A stretch of DNA of 64,000 nt from Halichoerus grypus (GCF_964656455.1 NC_135717.1:2170001-2234000), one strand, 5' to 3'. Shown: positions 11,563-22,735, counted from the first letter of the stretch. Numbers and translations: made by a program. Notes: generated from the sequence alone by a model not told the origin.

Positions 11563-12084
11563 CTCTGGGTGGTTAAAGGATACACTAACACAACTGTGTG
11601 TATGGTACTGGGATTTCCTATCCATGGAACAGATGCTAACGTTTCAAATGGCTTACGTCGTATCTACTTCCAACGGGATGTGGGATTCGGTCCTCACAAT
11701 CGGCTCCTCAAAGTACGGATGAGGCGGGTGGAGACCCTGGGAGATAAAGCCAAGCTGGTCTAAAGCCTTCCACACAAATGCCGAGGCCCCTGCCATCACC
11801 AGAGGCATTATCACACAGGTTCTGAAACACCACATACACAAACTTTAGGGACAGCCCACACAGAGAGGGAGAGACTAGCATCTAAGATTATATAAATGAA
11901 AAGAACGAATAAGCAGTCTAAGTGGGAATATTTACAGGAGGTCAAAGCAACGAATAGATTCAAATAATCCCTGCAGAGGGTAGCATGAGGTGATGAAGTT
12001 AAAGAAATGACAGGTTCAAATTCAGGCACAACTGTGGTCCTGAAGGAGGAGTCCTGGACCTGGAATCAAAAGACCGGGATGATG
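11563..12084. other. Unassigned GNA12 intron sequence
   Basis: No recognisable element or exon. Confidence 0.4.
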
Positions 12085-15000
12085 GAAACTTCTGGTTCTG
12101 CCAAGATGGAGTAGCCCCATTCCTCCTGGGTCCTCTCCCTTACTACTAAGGACGCTCTGGACAGAACACAACAAGCAAGCATAGGAAAGACAGTGGAGAC
12201 AAGAAGGCAGGCTGCCTGGGACTTCAGGACCTGAGGAACCACGTGACGGGGAGTCCCAGGTATCCTCACTGCCTACCTGTCCGGGACAGGGCGCTGCACA
12301 GCCTCCAAGCTGCAACAGCCAAAAGGTGCAGATGGAAAGAGCTCTGAGAAAAGCTTCCTAGCAGAAGGGCTGGGAAAAGGGTGGTCTTAACAATAGAAAA
12401 CTGTTTGGGCAACACCTATCCTATTCTAGCCAAATACCAACAGAAAAACTGCACACATCACCCACTGAGGTGATCTCCTAGTTCCCTTTCCTGCCCTGCA
12501 GAACCAATAAGCATCCAGTGGCCTAGGTAATGTTGGCAGGGCCAAGCAAGGCTCTCTTCTTCTATTCCCGCCTGGAAATGCAGGAGGTGCTCCAATTCCC
12601 CGACCAGGGTGGCATCAGTGGGGAGAGGAGCCTCCACCCTGACTCAGTCCCAGAGGGCAGGAAAAGGAGGTAAGAGGCTGGGCTGGTTGCCACTCTGCTG
12701 CTCTTAATACTCCCCGGGATCAGCCAGGCCAGGGGGAACTGAGGTCACATCCCACTCAACAAGGCAACAGAGGCTCAGGGACCTAGAGGTCAGTAATAAG
12801 AGCCACTGACCCTCCTATCACCAGAGTCTCAGAGGGAGGGGACAAAGAGTGGGGCTGAAAGGTATTTGAAGAAATAATGGCCAGAAACTTCTCAAGTTTG
12901 GCAAAAGACACAAATGTACAGATTTGAGAAGCTAAGCAAACCCTAAACATAATAAACTGAAAGAAACCTATATCCAGACAAATCATAGTTCAACTCTGGA
13001 AACTAAAGGACAAGTGAGCAATCTTAAAAGCAACTAGCTAGACAGGACACATTTACTTACAGAGAAAGAGCAATTCAAATGACAGTGGATTTCTCATCTG
13101 AAACCAGGGAGGCAAGAATAATGCACATTTTTCAAGTACTACAAGAATGTGTCAACTGTGAATTCTGTAACCGGCAAAGAGATCTCAATGATGAAGGGGA
13201 TATAAAGACATTCTTGGATGTAGGAAAGCTGAATTTGTTGTAAGCAAGGCCACCCTTAAGAATGGCTAAAGGAAGTTCTCTGAACAGAAAGGAAAGGGTA
13301 ACAGAAGGCTCAGAACCTCAGGAAAAAAAAAAAGACCATCAGAGCAGGTAAAAATAGGGATAAATATAACAAACCATCCCACTTCTCACAAGTTTCTTAA
13401 ATCATATTTGATGACTGACATAAAACCATCTGATGTGGGACTCAAAGTATAATAATAAATACTTAAAACTGCACATTTAAGAAGTGGGGAGAGTAAAGGG
13501 GTCTACATGGAAGTTTCCCCACTTCACTCACAGCTGTAAAACACTGATGCCAGTGCACTGGGGTAAGCTATGCATGTATATCATAAACCCAAAGCAACCG
13601 AGAAAAGGAAACAAAGCTTTAATTGATACACTCAAAAATCAACCACCAATTGATCAACGGAATCCTCAAAACATGTTTAAATAACCCACAGTAAAGTAAA
13701 ATAAAAGAAACAGAAAAATAACAAAATGGGAAACTTAGGCCCTAACATATTAATTACCTTACCTTAAATGTAAATGGCCTAAATACGCATATTAATAAAG
13801 ACTGACAGAAAAAAAAATATGATGTAACAATATGCTGTCTCCAAGAAACTCATTTCACAGCAACAATGTGGGTAGGTTTAAGGGATTGGAAAATATACAA
13901 CATGAAAACATTCATTTTTTAAAAAAAGGGTGGCTATATTAAAATATCTGATAAAGTAGACTTCAGAGCAAAGAAAATTACTGGAGACAAAGAAGGGCAT
14001 TACATAATGACAAAAGGATCAATCCACCAGGAAGTCATAATAATCCTAGATGTTTATACACCACACAACAGAGTCTCAAAATGCATGAAGCAAAAATTGA
14101 TACAAGAAATAGACAAATCCACAGTTATAGTTGGGAGACCTCAACACCTCACTCTCAGCAACTGACAGAAATACTAAACAGAAAATCAATAAGAATACAG
14201 AACTCAACACCACCGACACCAGTAGCTGTCACGTGTAGAAAACTCTACCAAACAACGGATACACATTTTGTTCAAGTGTCCATGAACATTCACCAACAAA
14301 GGCCCACAGAATATATACCATGATGGACCATATTCTGGGCCATAAAACAAACCTTAAGTATTTAAAGGAATTAAAATCATATAAAATATGTTCTCTGACC
14401 TTAATAAAGTCATAGAAATCAATAACAGAAAGATAATAAGAAAATCTCTAAGCTCTTGGAACCTACAACACACTTCTAAATAATCCATGGGTCAAAGAAA
14501 ATATCTGAAAAGAAATAAAAATATACATGACACTGAATAAAAGTTAAAACATATCAAAATATATGGACACAGCTAAAACCGTCCTGTGTGGGAAATTTAT
14601 AGCACTCAAAATGCTTACATTAGAAAAGAGGAAAGGTCTCAAATAATCCAAAGCTCTACCTCAAGAAACTAGGGGAAGAAAGAGCAAAATAAACCCAAAG
14701 GAAGAAGGAAATAAGAACAGAAATATATGATACTGAAAAGAGGAAAGCCATAAAGATAACGAAATAGGGCGCCTGGGTGGCTCAGTTGGTTAAGCGACTG
14801 CCCTCGGCTCAGGTCATGATCCCGGAGTCCTGGGATCAAGCCCCACATCCGGCTCCCAGCTCAGCAGGGAGCCTGCTTCTCCCTCTGACCCTCTCCCCTC
14901 TCATGCTGTTTCTCTCTTTCTCTCAAATAAATAAATAAATAAATAAATAAAATCTTAAAAAAAAAAAAGATAACGAAATAAAAAGCTGGTTCTTCAGGGG

Positions 15001-17201
15001 GAAAAAAAATAAAAGTGATAAACCTCTAAGAAGACTGACAAAAATAAAAGACACAAATCACCAACACAGGAAAGAAACAGAAGATAAGCCTCTCACCATT
15101 CTCATTCAACATAATACCAGAAGTTCTAGTTACTGTGGTAAAGCAAGAAAAAGAAATAAAAAGTATGCCTCAAGAAGAAATAAAACTGTCCCTATTTGCA
15201 AGGAACATGATGATCTGTGTAGAAAATCCCAAGAAATCTACAGGAAAGCCCTTAGAACCACTAAGTGTATTCGGCAAGGTTATAGGACACAAAATCAAGA
15301 CAGAAATATCAATTGCATTGCTGTGTATGAACAAGGAGCATGTGGAAACTGAAAAAACAACAAACCACAGTATCATTTACAAGTGCTCTAAGGAAAACAA
15401 GATACTTAGTACAAACTCAAAACACATACCAGATCTGTCTGAGAAATGCAAAATGCTGATAAAGAAATCAAAGAATATGGAAATAAAGACATACCATGTT
15501 CATGGACTGGAAGACTCAATATATAGAGATGTCAATTCTCCCCAAAATGATCTATAGGTTTAATGCAATTGCTATCAAAGTCCCAGCAAGATTTTCTTTT
15601 TTTAATAGACACAGACAAGCTTATTCTAAGATACATATGGAAAGGCAGAGGCCCTAGAATAGCTAAGCCAATCTTGAAAATAGAAAATGAAGTGGGAGAA
15701 AGCACTCTATCTGATATTAAGGCCTACTGTATAGCTACAGTAATCAACGGAATGTGATAATGGCAGGAGAGACATACGTATCAGTGGGACTGGATGGAGA
15801 ACCCAGAAATAGGTCCATACAAATATGCCAAGTGATTTTTGACAAAGGAGCAAAAGCAATTCAGTGGAGGAAGCACAGTCTTTTCAACACGTGGTGTTGG
15901 AACAATTGAGCACTCAAGGCAAAAACAAAACAAAACAAAACAACAAAAAACCCATACACTTCCACCTAAACCTCGTACATTTTCATGGGATAATTAACTC
16001 AAAATGGATCAGGGACTTAAATATAAAACTACCAAACTTCTAGAAAAAAAAAAAATCTTGGGATCTAGGGCTAGGCAGAGTTCCTAGCTTTGATACCAAA
16101 AGCATTACCTATAAAGGGAAAAAAATTGATAAACCGACTTCATCAAAAAAAGGTTTGCTCTGGGAAAGACCTTAAGAGGATGAAAAGGAAAGTTATAGAC
16201 CAGGAGAAACTATTTGCAAAACATAATATGTGACAAACGACCAGTATCTAGTATAAAAACACCTCTCAAAACATTTACCAACAATGAAGCACAATAAACA
16301 ACAAACAGTAAAAAACAAGCAACCTAACTAGAAAATAGGTAAAAAACATGAAGAGATATTGCACCAAAGAGGATATACGGATGGCAAATAAGCACAAGAA
16401 AAGATGTTCTACATCATTAGCTGTTAGGGAAATGAAAATTAAAACAGCAATGAGCTAGCCCTTGCACACCTATCAGAATGGCTGAAATAAAAAAGGGCCA
16501 TCCAATGCTGGCGAGGATGCGGGGGAAACTGGATCACTCAGACATGGCTGGTGGGGATGCAAAATGATACAGGCACTCTAAAAACACTCTATTAACCACG
16601 CAACTGCCATACAACTGAGCAACTGTACTCCTAGGCACATATCCCAGATGCATGAAGATGTGTGTACATGCAAATACATGTACATGAATGTTCACAGATT
16701 TATTCATAATAGGCAGAAAACTGGAACAACCCAGAGGCCTTGAAGGGTTACATGGTGTGCTGTGGTAAATCCGTACCATGGATACCACTCAGCAAACAGG
16801 AGAAATAAACTATTGATTTTTGATCCACACAACTTGGGTGATTCTCCAGGGAATTACGCAGAATGATAAAAGAGGTCATATTCTGCATGGCTTCATTTAC
16901 ATAATAATCTGGAATGAATGAAAGTTATAGAATTGGATAATTGATTAGTTACTGCCAGGGTCAGGGAAGGGCAGAAAGGAGGGGCTATAAAAGGCCACAT
17001 ACGGGATCCTTAATGGTGACGGGAATATTCTGTATCTTGATGTTCACATTGTCAGTATCCTGGTTGTGATACTTTATCCCAGTTTAGCAAGCTATTACCA
17101 TGGAGGGTAAGTGAGTAAAGGGTACATGGGCTTTCTGTATTATTTCTTACAACTGGATGGGACTCCACAATTATCCCCAAATTAAAGTTTAAAAAAAAAA
17201 A
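12085..17201 (+). repeat. Decayed L1M element (5' boundary tentative), split by a SINE
   Basis: The left part (about 12085-12840) resembles L1M/HAL1 5' sequence (CCAAGATGGAGTAGCCCC). From 12840 the match is clear: AGAAACTTCTCAAGTTTGGC, endonuclease-region sequence at 13830-14170 (CTCCAAGAAACTCATTTCAC), reverse-transcriptase region at 15135-15560 (peptide KLSLFARNMMICVENPKKST), the 3' end of ORF2 near 15840-16440, then 3' UTR and poly(A) at 17191-17201. The catalytic region has lost its FADD motif (FARN here) and every frame carries stops, so it is dead. The remains of ORF1 are short. Confidence 0.8.
14767..14967 (+). mobile_element. can-SINE inserted in the L1M element
   Basis: The 13-bp target duplication AGATAACGAAATA lies at 14754-14766 and 14968-14980, so the insertion into L1 is unambiguous. 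It has (AAAT)n before AATCTT and poly(A). Confidence 0.96.
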
Positions 17202-17202
17202 G

Positions 17203-17395
17203 GACTAGGTTTGGTTCCCAGCGCTGCCACCTGGTTATTAGAAGCTGACCTTGAGTAGATTTTAAACTCTCTATCCTCAATTTTCTCATTGGCTAAATGG
17301 GACAATACCATCTGAAGCATGATAAAAACTAAATGTCATTTATGAAGGACAGGGTAATGTGCACAGCACATACTGAGTACTTCAAAAATAGCCCC
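17203..17395 (+). repeat. MIR
   Basis: GCTGCCACCTGGTTATTAG, then ACCTTGAGTAGATTTT, TCTCATTGGCTAAATGGGAC and an end like GAGTACTTCAAAAATA follow the MIR consensus. Confidence 0.6.
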
Positions 17396-19019
17396 TTAAC
17401 ACCAAATCTCGATGTAGACACAAATTATTATTCTATTATTCTAAACAGTATCATTCAAAGGTCCACTGCTAAAGCCATTACAAAGCCATTAATTTAAAAG
17501 GTCTCTTCCCAAACTGATCAGTCTAAAAATGGTGTGGCGAGGGGAAGAATTTCTGGTTTTAAAAAAATCAGAAGATAAATTTCTAACTAGTCATTGAAAC
17601 AGTCACAACAGATAAAATGGTTTAAAATGGAACTACAGTTAGTAAAAAGTTGGGAAGGAAAATAAGATACTGGTTAACAAATCTTATTTCTGTTGACTAG
17701 GAAGTCAATAAAAGTTAAAGGTTTTTGTGCAATGGGAAAAGGTTAAGACGGAGTTTTCTAAAATGCACTCAACACGATGACTTAGATTTAAGATTCTGTT
17801 TCTAAACATTTTCTCCACCTCGGGAGTTAAAAGAAAGTGGAGGGAGTCAGCGAAATCCTTATACTTTTATACCTGCTTGGTTTGGAGGTTCAGAAAAGCA
17901 GCAAAAATACAATCTGGCTCTGTGATAGAGAAAGACAATGACATGCACTTTACCCCAGAAGATGAGGGGAATTTTAAGCACACAGTGGATCCCCTTGAAT
18001 CACACTGGGCTCCTAGCCTTAAAGTTGATGAAGTACTGGCCAGAGCTGACTCACAGAGAGGCTTTTGAAAGAGGTGAAAAGGAAAGGAGTGTTTTATCAT
18101 TCAAATTATTCTCTTCCTTTCATTCCCGGCAAGACTCTAAAAGAGCTATTTCTATTAAAATAAATTATTTTAATAACAAATACAGAAAGTGGGAATCCCA
18201 GTGAAAGCGCCTGGAGGGAGGAAGGCCTGGGAGACCAGACCCAGGGTTCCAGCATCCAGGTCCCAATGAGGAGCCACTTTCCCCCAAGGCCTGGAGCTTC
18301 TTCCTCATGGGTGAAGTGAAAGAAACGTACCAGATGCGTTTCTACAGCCCTCTTGGTAAATTTAAAGTCCCTTGGGGCACCATAAAATCTAGTCTCCAGA
18401 CAGCTGTCTGGTATGACAAACTCTCCTCTACCTCTGCTTTGAGACATACCTGTAATTTACTTTCCCCAAAATGGGCCTGGGAAAGAGTAGGCGAGAGGAC
18501 AGGGAGAGGAGTAGGGATAAACTAAAAAACAAAACAAAACAAAACAAAACCCCCGAAATGACCCTAGGTGCAGGAGAGAATCTACTTTCTGCTGCTCATG
18601 GTCAATTTTCTCCAGATTTCCTTTCTTTGGGGCCCTGTGGCACTGACTCACAGTAGAGAGAGACTAGAACCCAGACTTTCTCAACTCTACAGGTTTTTTT
18701 GTTTTTTTCCCCAAAAACTGCCAAGAATAAGAGGAGCAAGGAATAGGAGAGCCAGAAGATTACACACCATTAAGAGATACACTGAAAGTTGCAAAGCAAG
18801 GAATTAATTTGTATCCTGATGCAGACAAAAAAAAAACAACTACAGGGCTGGGGAGGGAATGCGAACACAGGCTGGACAGCTGAGAATATGAAGTAAGGAG
18901 TGACCAACCCCTAGGTCTGATAAGGGTACCGTGGCTGTTCTTTAAAATGATGTCTTATCTTCTGGCGACATACGCTAAAAGACTAACGAAGTTACACGAT
19001 GTCTGGGATTTGCTACAAG
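17396..19019. other. Unassigned GNA12 intron sequence near exon 1
   Basis: AT-rich. An (AAAAC)n tract is at about 18524-18552. No named repeat and no exon seen. Confidence 0.5.
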
Positions 19020-19504
19020 CCACGGGCAGGGGTCTAGGTGAACCCCGCGGCAGGGAACAGATCGGCGCCGAAGGTGGGGGAGGGGGCGTGGGTGCGTACG
19101 GCTCGTTCTACTCTCTGGACTCTGGTAGGTCTGACATTTTCCAAATAAGCAGTTCCACCGAGAGACTTGCGGCCGGTTTCCCCTCCGGTCCACACCGCTC
19201 GTCCGCACTTACCGGGAGGGCAGGAAAAGGAGGGCTCCCTGACCCCAGGAGGCCGGCCGTGGGAAGCGCGCAGAAGCCATCCTGCAAGGGCGCGTCCCCG
19301 ACCCGGCGTCCAGGACCCGGCCCTCCCAATCCCCCGAAGCCGGCCGGCTTTTCCGCTTCTGCGTCGCCCAGGCCCCGAGAAGGGAGAGGCGGAGGCCACG
19401 GTCGGGCTGCCGCGGAGACGGGGTGAGCACCCCTCCCCCGGCCAGCGCCCTCCCATGCCACCACCTCCGCCCACCCCGCCGCCCCAAAGCCGGGGGCAGC
19501 CGGC

Positions 19505-19542
19505 CGCACCTGCGCGCACCTGGGCGCACCTGGGCGCACCTG
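19505..19542 (-). repeat. Four tandem copies of a 10-bp unit carrying CAG|GTGCG donor-like sites
   Basis: The plus-strand motif CGCACCTG occurs at 19505, 19515, 19525 and 19535, spaced by 10 bases. On the gene-sense strand each reads CAG|GTGCG. The authentic exon 1 donor just upstream is AAG|GTGCGC. The copies lie 42, 52, 62 and 72 nt beyond the real junction, in the first bases of intron 1. The same hexamers are also E-box-like (CACCTG/CAGGTG). Confidence 0.85.
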
Positions 19543-19581
19543 GGCGCAGGTGCGCGGGCGGGGACGCGGAGGCGTGCGCAC

Positions 19582-19896
19582 CTTGAGGATGTTGTCGAAG
19601 ATGGTGTCGCGGAACTCGAGCAGCGCCTTCTGGTCGAACTCGCGGCCGTGGATGATGCGCATCTGCTTGAGGAAGGTGGACTTGCCGCTCTCGCCCGCGC
19701 CCAGCAGCAGGATCTTGACGAGGCGCCGCACGGCGCGCCGCTCGCGGGCCAGCCCCGCGTCGATGTCCCGGCTGCGCCGCCGCGCCTCGCGCTCCGCGTC
19801 GCGGGCCCCGCCGCCGCCGCCCGCCCTGCGCTCGCGGGCCCCGCCGGCCTCGGCCGGCAGCAGGCAGCGGCTGAGGGTCCGCACCACGCCGGACAT
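19582..19896 (-). CDS. GNA12: GNA12 coding exon 1 (N-terminal 105 codons; gene continues off the left edge)
   Basis: This exon encodes the N-terminus of G-alpha-12, the heterotrimeric G protein subunit that couples receptors at the plasma membrane to RhoGEFs and Rho. The start ATG is at 19896-19894 and the peptide begins [19 protein letters not shown]. Cys11 is the known palmitoylation site of this family. Residues 66-73 are the P-loop GAGESGKS, followed by [11 protein letters not shown]. The exon ends with a Lys codon at 19584-19582 and a GTGCGC donor at 19581. Exon 2 (switch regions and the rest of the GTPase fold) is not in the window, as expected for the very long intron 1 known in mammals. 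Compared with my recollection of the human protein, the Gly-rich stretch after RERRA has five Gly instead of Gly-Ser-Gly, and DIDAGL replaces DIDALL. Identity is near certain. Confidence 0.97.
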
Positions 19897-19902
19897 GGCC
19901 GC

Positions 19903-20088
19903 TCAGGCCATGGACCCCGCCGCGGGCGAGGCGAGCCCCGCGCGGCAGCCGGCCGCTCCCTCAGGCCGCGTCCGTCCGCCGCCGCCGCCGCCGCCGCCCC
20001 GAGGCCCGCTCTCGCCCGCCGCTCGGCCCCGGCGGAGGGGCGGGGCGCGCGCCGCTGCAGCCCGGCGATTGGGCCTGCTGTCGTCCAT
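19903..20088 (-). other. Candidate upstream ORF in the GNA12 leader, with CGG-encoded polyglycine
   Basis: An ATG at 20088-20086 opens a 61-codon frame that ends with TGA at 19905-19903. The stop is six bases before the GNA12 ATG and in the same frame as GNA12. Residues 31-38 are eight glycines: seven GGC codons from the CGG repeat plus one GGA. The rest is Arg/Ala/Pro-rich. A second in-frame ATG at 19911 would give a minimal Met-Ala-stop uORF. Start context is moderate for the long one (G at +4, C at -3). It is only a real uORF if transcription starts above 20088, which is plausible but unproven. It could instead be chance coding in GC-rich DNA. Confidence 0.4.
19976..19998. repeat. CGG/CCG trinucleotide repeat in the presumed GNA12 5' leader
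   Basis: Seven uninterrupted CCG units on the plus strand (CGG/GGC on the gene-sense strand), about 80-100 bases upstream of the GNA12 start codon. It is short in this assembly. Repeats of this class in 5' leaders are often length-polymorphic. Confidence 0.9.
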
Positions 20089-20415
20089 CCGGGAGAACGC
20101 GCCTTCCGATTGGTCCGTGCCGCGCCGGGAGGCGGGCGTCCCTCCGCCCTCGGGGCGGGGCCGGCGCCGAAAGAGGCGGGATCTTTGGGGTGGGGGCGCT
20201 TCTCATTGGGCGCCCGGGATGAGGTTCTTTCTTTCAGAATGAAAGGGAGGAGGGGTCGCTGGGGAGGCGGAGCGGCCGTCCGCCATGGCCAATTATAATT
20301 GCTCTGGGGTCACGTCAATCACAGCGAACGGTCTTGGGACTGGGGGATTGGCGAAACCGGGCGGGACCAGAAGTGCCAGGTGTACAGAAAGATTCGCCCT
20401 GGGTTCCCAGATTGG
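20068..20415 (-). promoter_or_regulatory. Cluster of CCAAT boxes in the GNA12 promoter
   Basis: ATTGG (CCAAT on the minus, gene-sense strand) occurs at 20068-20072, 20109-20113, 20205-20209, 20347-20351 and 20411-20415. One CCAAT lies in the other orientation at 20289-20293, just before an AT-rich patch (AATTATAATT) and a TCACGTCAATCA segment with a CRE-like half site. CCAAT boxes of this kind are usual NF-Y sites in TATA-less CpG-island promoters. NF-Y binding is inferred, and the exact transcription start cannot be read from the sequence. Confidence 0.6.
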
Positions 20416-20470
20416 GTCAACCTGTGAGACCAGGAGGCTCGCGAGTGCACTTCGCGTTGCCCGAAAATGC

Positions 20471-20724
20471 CGATAGGAGATGCAGCTGCTCGTTTTAGGC
20501 TTACAGAGAAAGCTGTTCCTAAACCATTTTCCTTCCAGAAACACGGGGCAAGGGGACACACATTTTCAAACAAATGCACACTTTGAGAGTGGCATGGCCT
20601 CTGGGCATCTGTCTTCTCTAAAAGCTGGCTAAGCATCCAAATCACCAGAAGCACCCCCTCCTCCCCCCGAAAAAGTCTTATGTACCACAGTGATTGGTGT
20701 CTGCATTTGCTGGGTCTTACTTGG
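20471..20724. other. Unassigned upstream sequence
   Basis: The CpG density drops. No element recognised. Confidence 0.4.
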
Positions 20725-20935
20725 AATCTCCCCTCAATCCCTTAACTGGTTGCAGAACCTTAGAAGCAGCTCCCACCCCTCCAACCCTGTTTTTAGCTTC
20801 AATCTCCTCTGCGAAATGGGGGCGATTATAGCACCTACTTCACATGGCTATGAAGACATAAACTGAGAACATGGATTTGTAAAAACACTTCGCACGCTGC
20901 CGAGACCCAAGTAAGTTCTTGCAAAGAGTTAGCTG
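20725..20935 (+). repeat. MIR fragment
   Basis: TCTCCTCTGCGAAATGGGG, then TAGCACCTACTTCACATGG and a downstream GTAAAAACACTTCGCA resemble the MIR middle and 3' parts. Confidence 0.55.
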
Positions 20936-20944
20936 ACCTTATTA

Positions 20945-21052
20945 CAGATTCGTACCTGTCCCAGATGAAGCGTGAGTCAGAACCTCTTGGAAGGAGCTCA
21001 GATATCTCTTAATCTCCAGGTGACTGGCCAGACTTGGGAACCGTGGTCCGAT
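20945..21052 (+). repeat. MER5A-like DNA transposon remnant
   Basis: AACCTCTTGGAAGGAGCTC, AATCTCCAGGTGACTGG and GGGAACCGTGGTCC match the MER5A order. Confidence 0.5.
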
Positions 21053-22544
21053 AAAAAATAAACTGAAGCATATTAAAATTTTTAAGAGTTTGCAGTATTT
21101 GAGCGACAATTGATTCAAATCCGGAGGCATCAAACCAGAAGTGGTTAAGAATGCTCCTCAAAGTGGGCCAGGGGAAAGACTTATATAGAGAACTTGCCAG
21201 GAGCAAAGAACGGAAATTGATTGGCTATAGCTTAAAGGCTAGTTGGCTGTTTGTGATTGGTTGTCTTTAGCGTTTTGCTTTTGTAACCTTGAAGCATTTA
21301 CAGGTTTCAATTTTGGTTTGTTTTCCTAAACCATCACTGCATTAAAGCCGCTTTAGTCTAATGGCCTCCTTGTTGAATTATTTTACCAAGTCTTAAAGAT
21401 GATCCTGTCCCCAAACCGCCCTTCTCACCAGGTGGATAAAATAAAAACCAGCTTGCAAACGACTGTCCCAAGTCTTCAGGTTCCACACAGGATCAACTGG
21501 AGCCCTGCTCTCTCACTGTTTCAGTGTCTCTGACTAGAGAGGGGTGAGTGATAGAAAAAGTGATTTGTGAGTGTTATGTCATCCCGTTCTACAAATAATG
21601 TTTGCGTACTCATGAAAACGCCAGGCACTGGGGACTTTAGGAGAGGAAGCTGAAGGTGGAAAAGATGCATTCTTTGCGTCAAGAAACTTCCACGTTAGTT
21701 AGGGAGCCAGGCTGCTCAAGGCAGAGAGCAGAGTGGAGACTACAGGAACCCCTAGTTTCTGCCCCAGAATCAGGGTATTCAAGGATCTCAACTCCCCATT
21801 GATCCTAAGTGCTAATGATGTGTGGCAATGTCATTTACAGAGGCATGAATTTGTATCACCTATGAGTCAACATATTATCTAGTACTCTGTCATCCTTCAA
21901 AAATGATGAAAAAGAAAGTCTTGTTTCTTTGTGAAAATGGCCTTCCGCAGAAAGACAAAACGCGTGTGTTAGGACAGAAGCGGAAAGAACGTGCTGAAAC
22001 CTCAGAAAGCAATGTTTCTTAAACAGAAAATAGGAATTTTGAACAAATAAAGAGGAAAATGTAGACTTCAGCAGTGGACCAGAGTTAGCTCTTCCTTCAG
22101 TTAAAAGAAATTATGAAAAGGTGATTCACAAAGCACTCTGAGCAAGCTACAAATAACTTTACATCTTTATAAATAACTTTGTGTCTGTGTTTATCTAATT
22201 ATTATGTAGCATCCAATTTGGGGATTTGATAAGGTCTCTGGACATATCTTTTACATTTGTCAAAGGGCTCAGGTGCTTGAAGTAAACAAGCTTATCTTGT
22301 ACTTAATAATAATCTCTTAATTATCCCTTACATTCGTATGACACGTTATAGTTTTTGAAGTGCTTCCACATACATGATCTCATTTGTCCTCTGAAACCTG
22401 CTGGGAGGGAGGCAAGGCAGAGATTATTGTAACAGAAGAATCTGGGTCCCAGGAAGTTCGTGCCGCATGTCAGGGGAAATACAGTTGGAAACCTGACCCA
22501 GTGTATTTCCCACGTGCAGCATGAAGTGGATGAAAGCATGAGAA
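21053..22544. other. Unassigned intergenic sequence
   Basis: Mixed composition. Nothing is confidently identified. Confidence 0.4.
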
Positions 22545-22735
22545 CTTCGGAGCTTGGCTCTACCGCCCACTAGCTATGTGACCTTGAACGACTCGCTTAA
22601 CCTCTCTGAGACTTAGTTTCCTTATATGTAAAATCAGGAAAAAATAGGGCTGTGATAAATGTTGAATAAGCTAACATATATAAAGAAGGCCCTAACACGT
22701 AATGGACATTCAGTAATTTCTAACTTTATTATCAT
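22545..22735 (+). repeat. MIR
   Basis: GCTATGTGACCTTGAACGAC, then CTTAACCTCTCTGAGACTTAG and TTTCCTTATATGTAAAATCAG are clear MIR core sequence. Confidence 0.85.

Larger units (their letters stand above)
1..19581 (-). other. GNA12: GNA12 intron 1 (5' portion)
   Basis: This is the interval downstream of the exon 1 donor on the minus strand. No GNA12 exon 2 sequence (the region after DTIFDNILK) is visible in any frame, so the whole left end is read as intron. Its content is mainly L1M fragments on both strands, six can-SINEs, one L2, one MIR and about 9 kb of unassigned DNA. The repeats are listed separately. Confidence 0.85.
19020..20470. promoter_or_regulatory. GNA12: CpG island over GNA12 exon 1 and promoter
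   Basis: CpG is dense from about 19020 to 20470, in sharp contrast to the AT-rich flanks. The island covers the start of intron 1, coding exon 1, the leader and the upstream promoter. This is typical of a broadly expressed gene. GC boxes are visible, for example GGGGCGGGG at about 20152-20160. No TATA box stands out near the presumed start region. Confidence 0.9.

Noticed and set aside
15135..15557. A 140-codon open frame
   Set aside because: It is a surviving stretch of a dead L1 ORF2 within a larger L1M remnant. The FADD motif is lost.
19108..19581. Extension of the GNA12 frame past exon 1
   Set aside because: The frame stays open by GC content, but a proper donor follows the conserved DNILK end, and the extension has no similarity to G-alpha proteins. 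It is intron unless the downstream decoy donors are used.
19423..20298. Plus-strand open frames of 230 and 291 codons antisense to GNA12
   Set aside because: They overlap GNA12 exon 1 and its leader in a CpG island where stops are rare. The Ala/Arg/Pro composition is what GC-rich shadow frames give.
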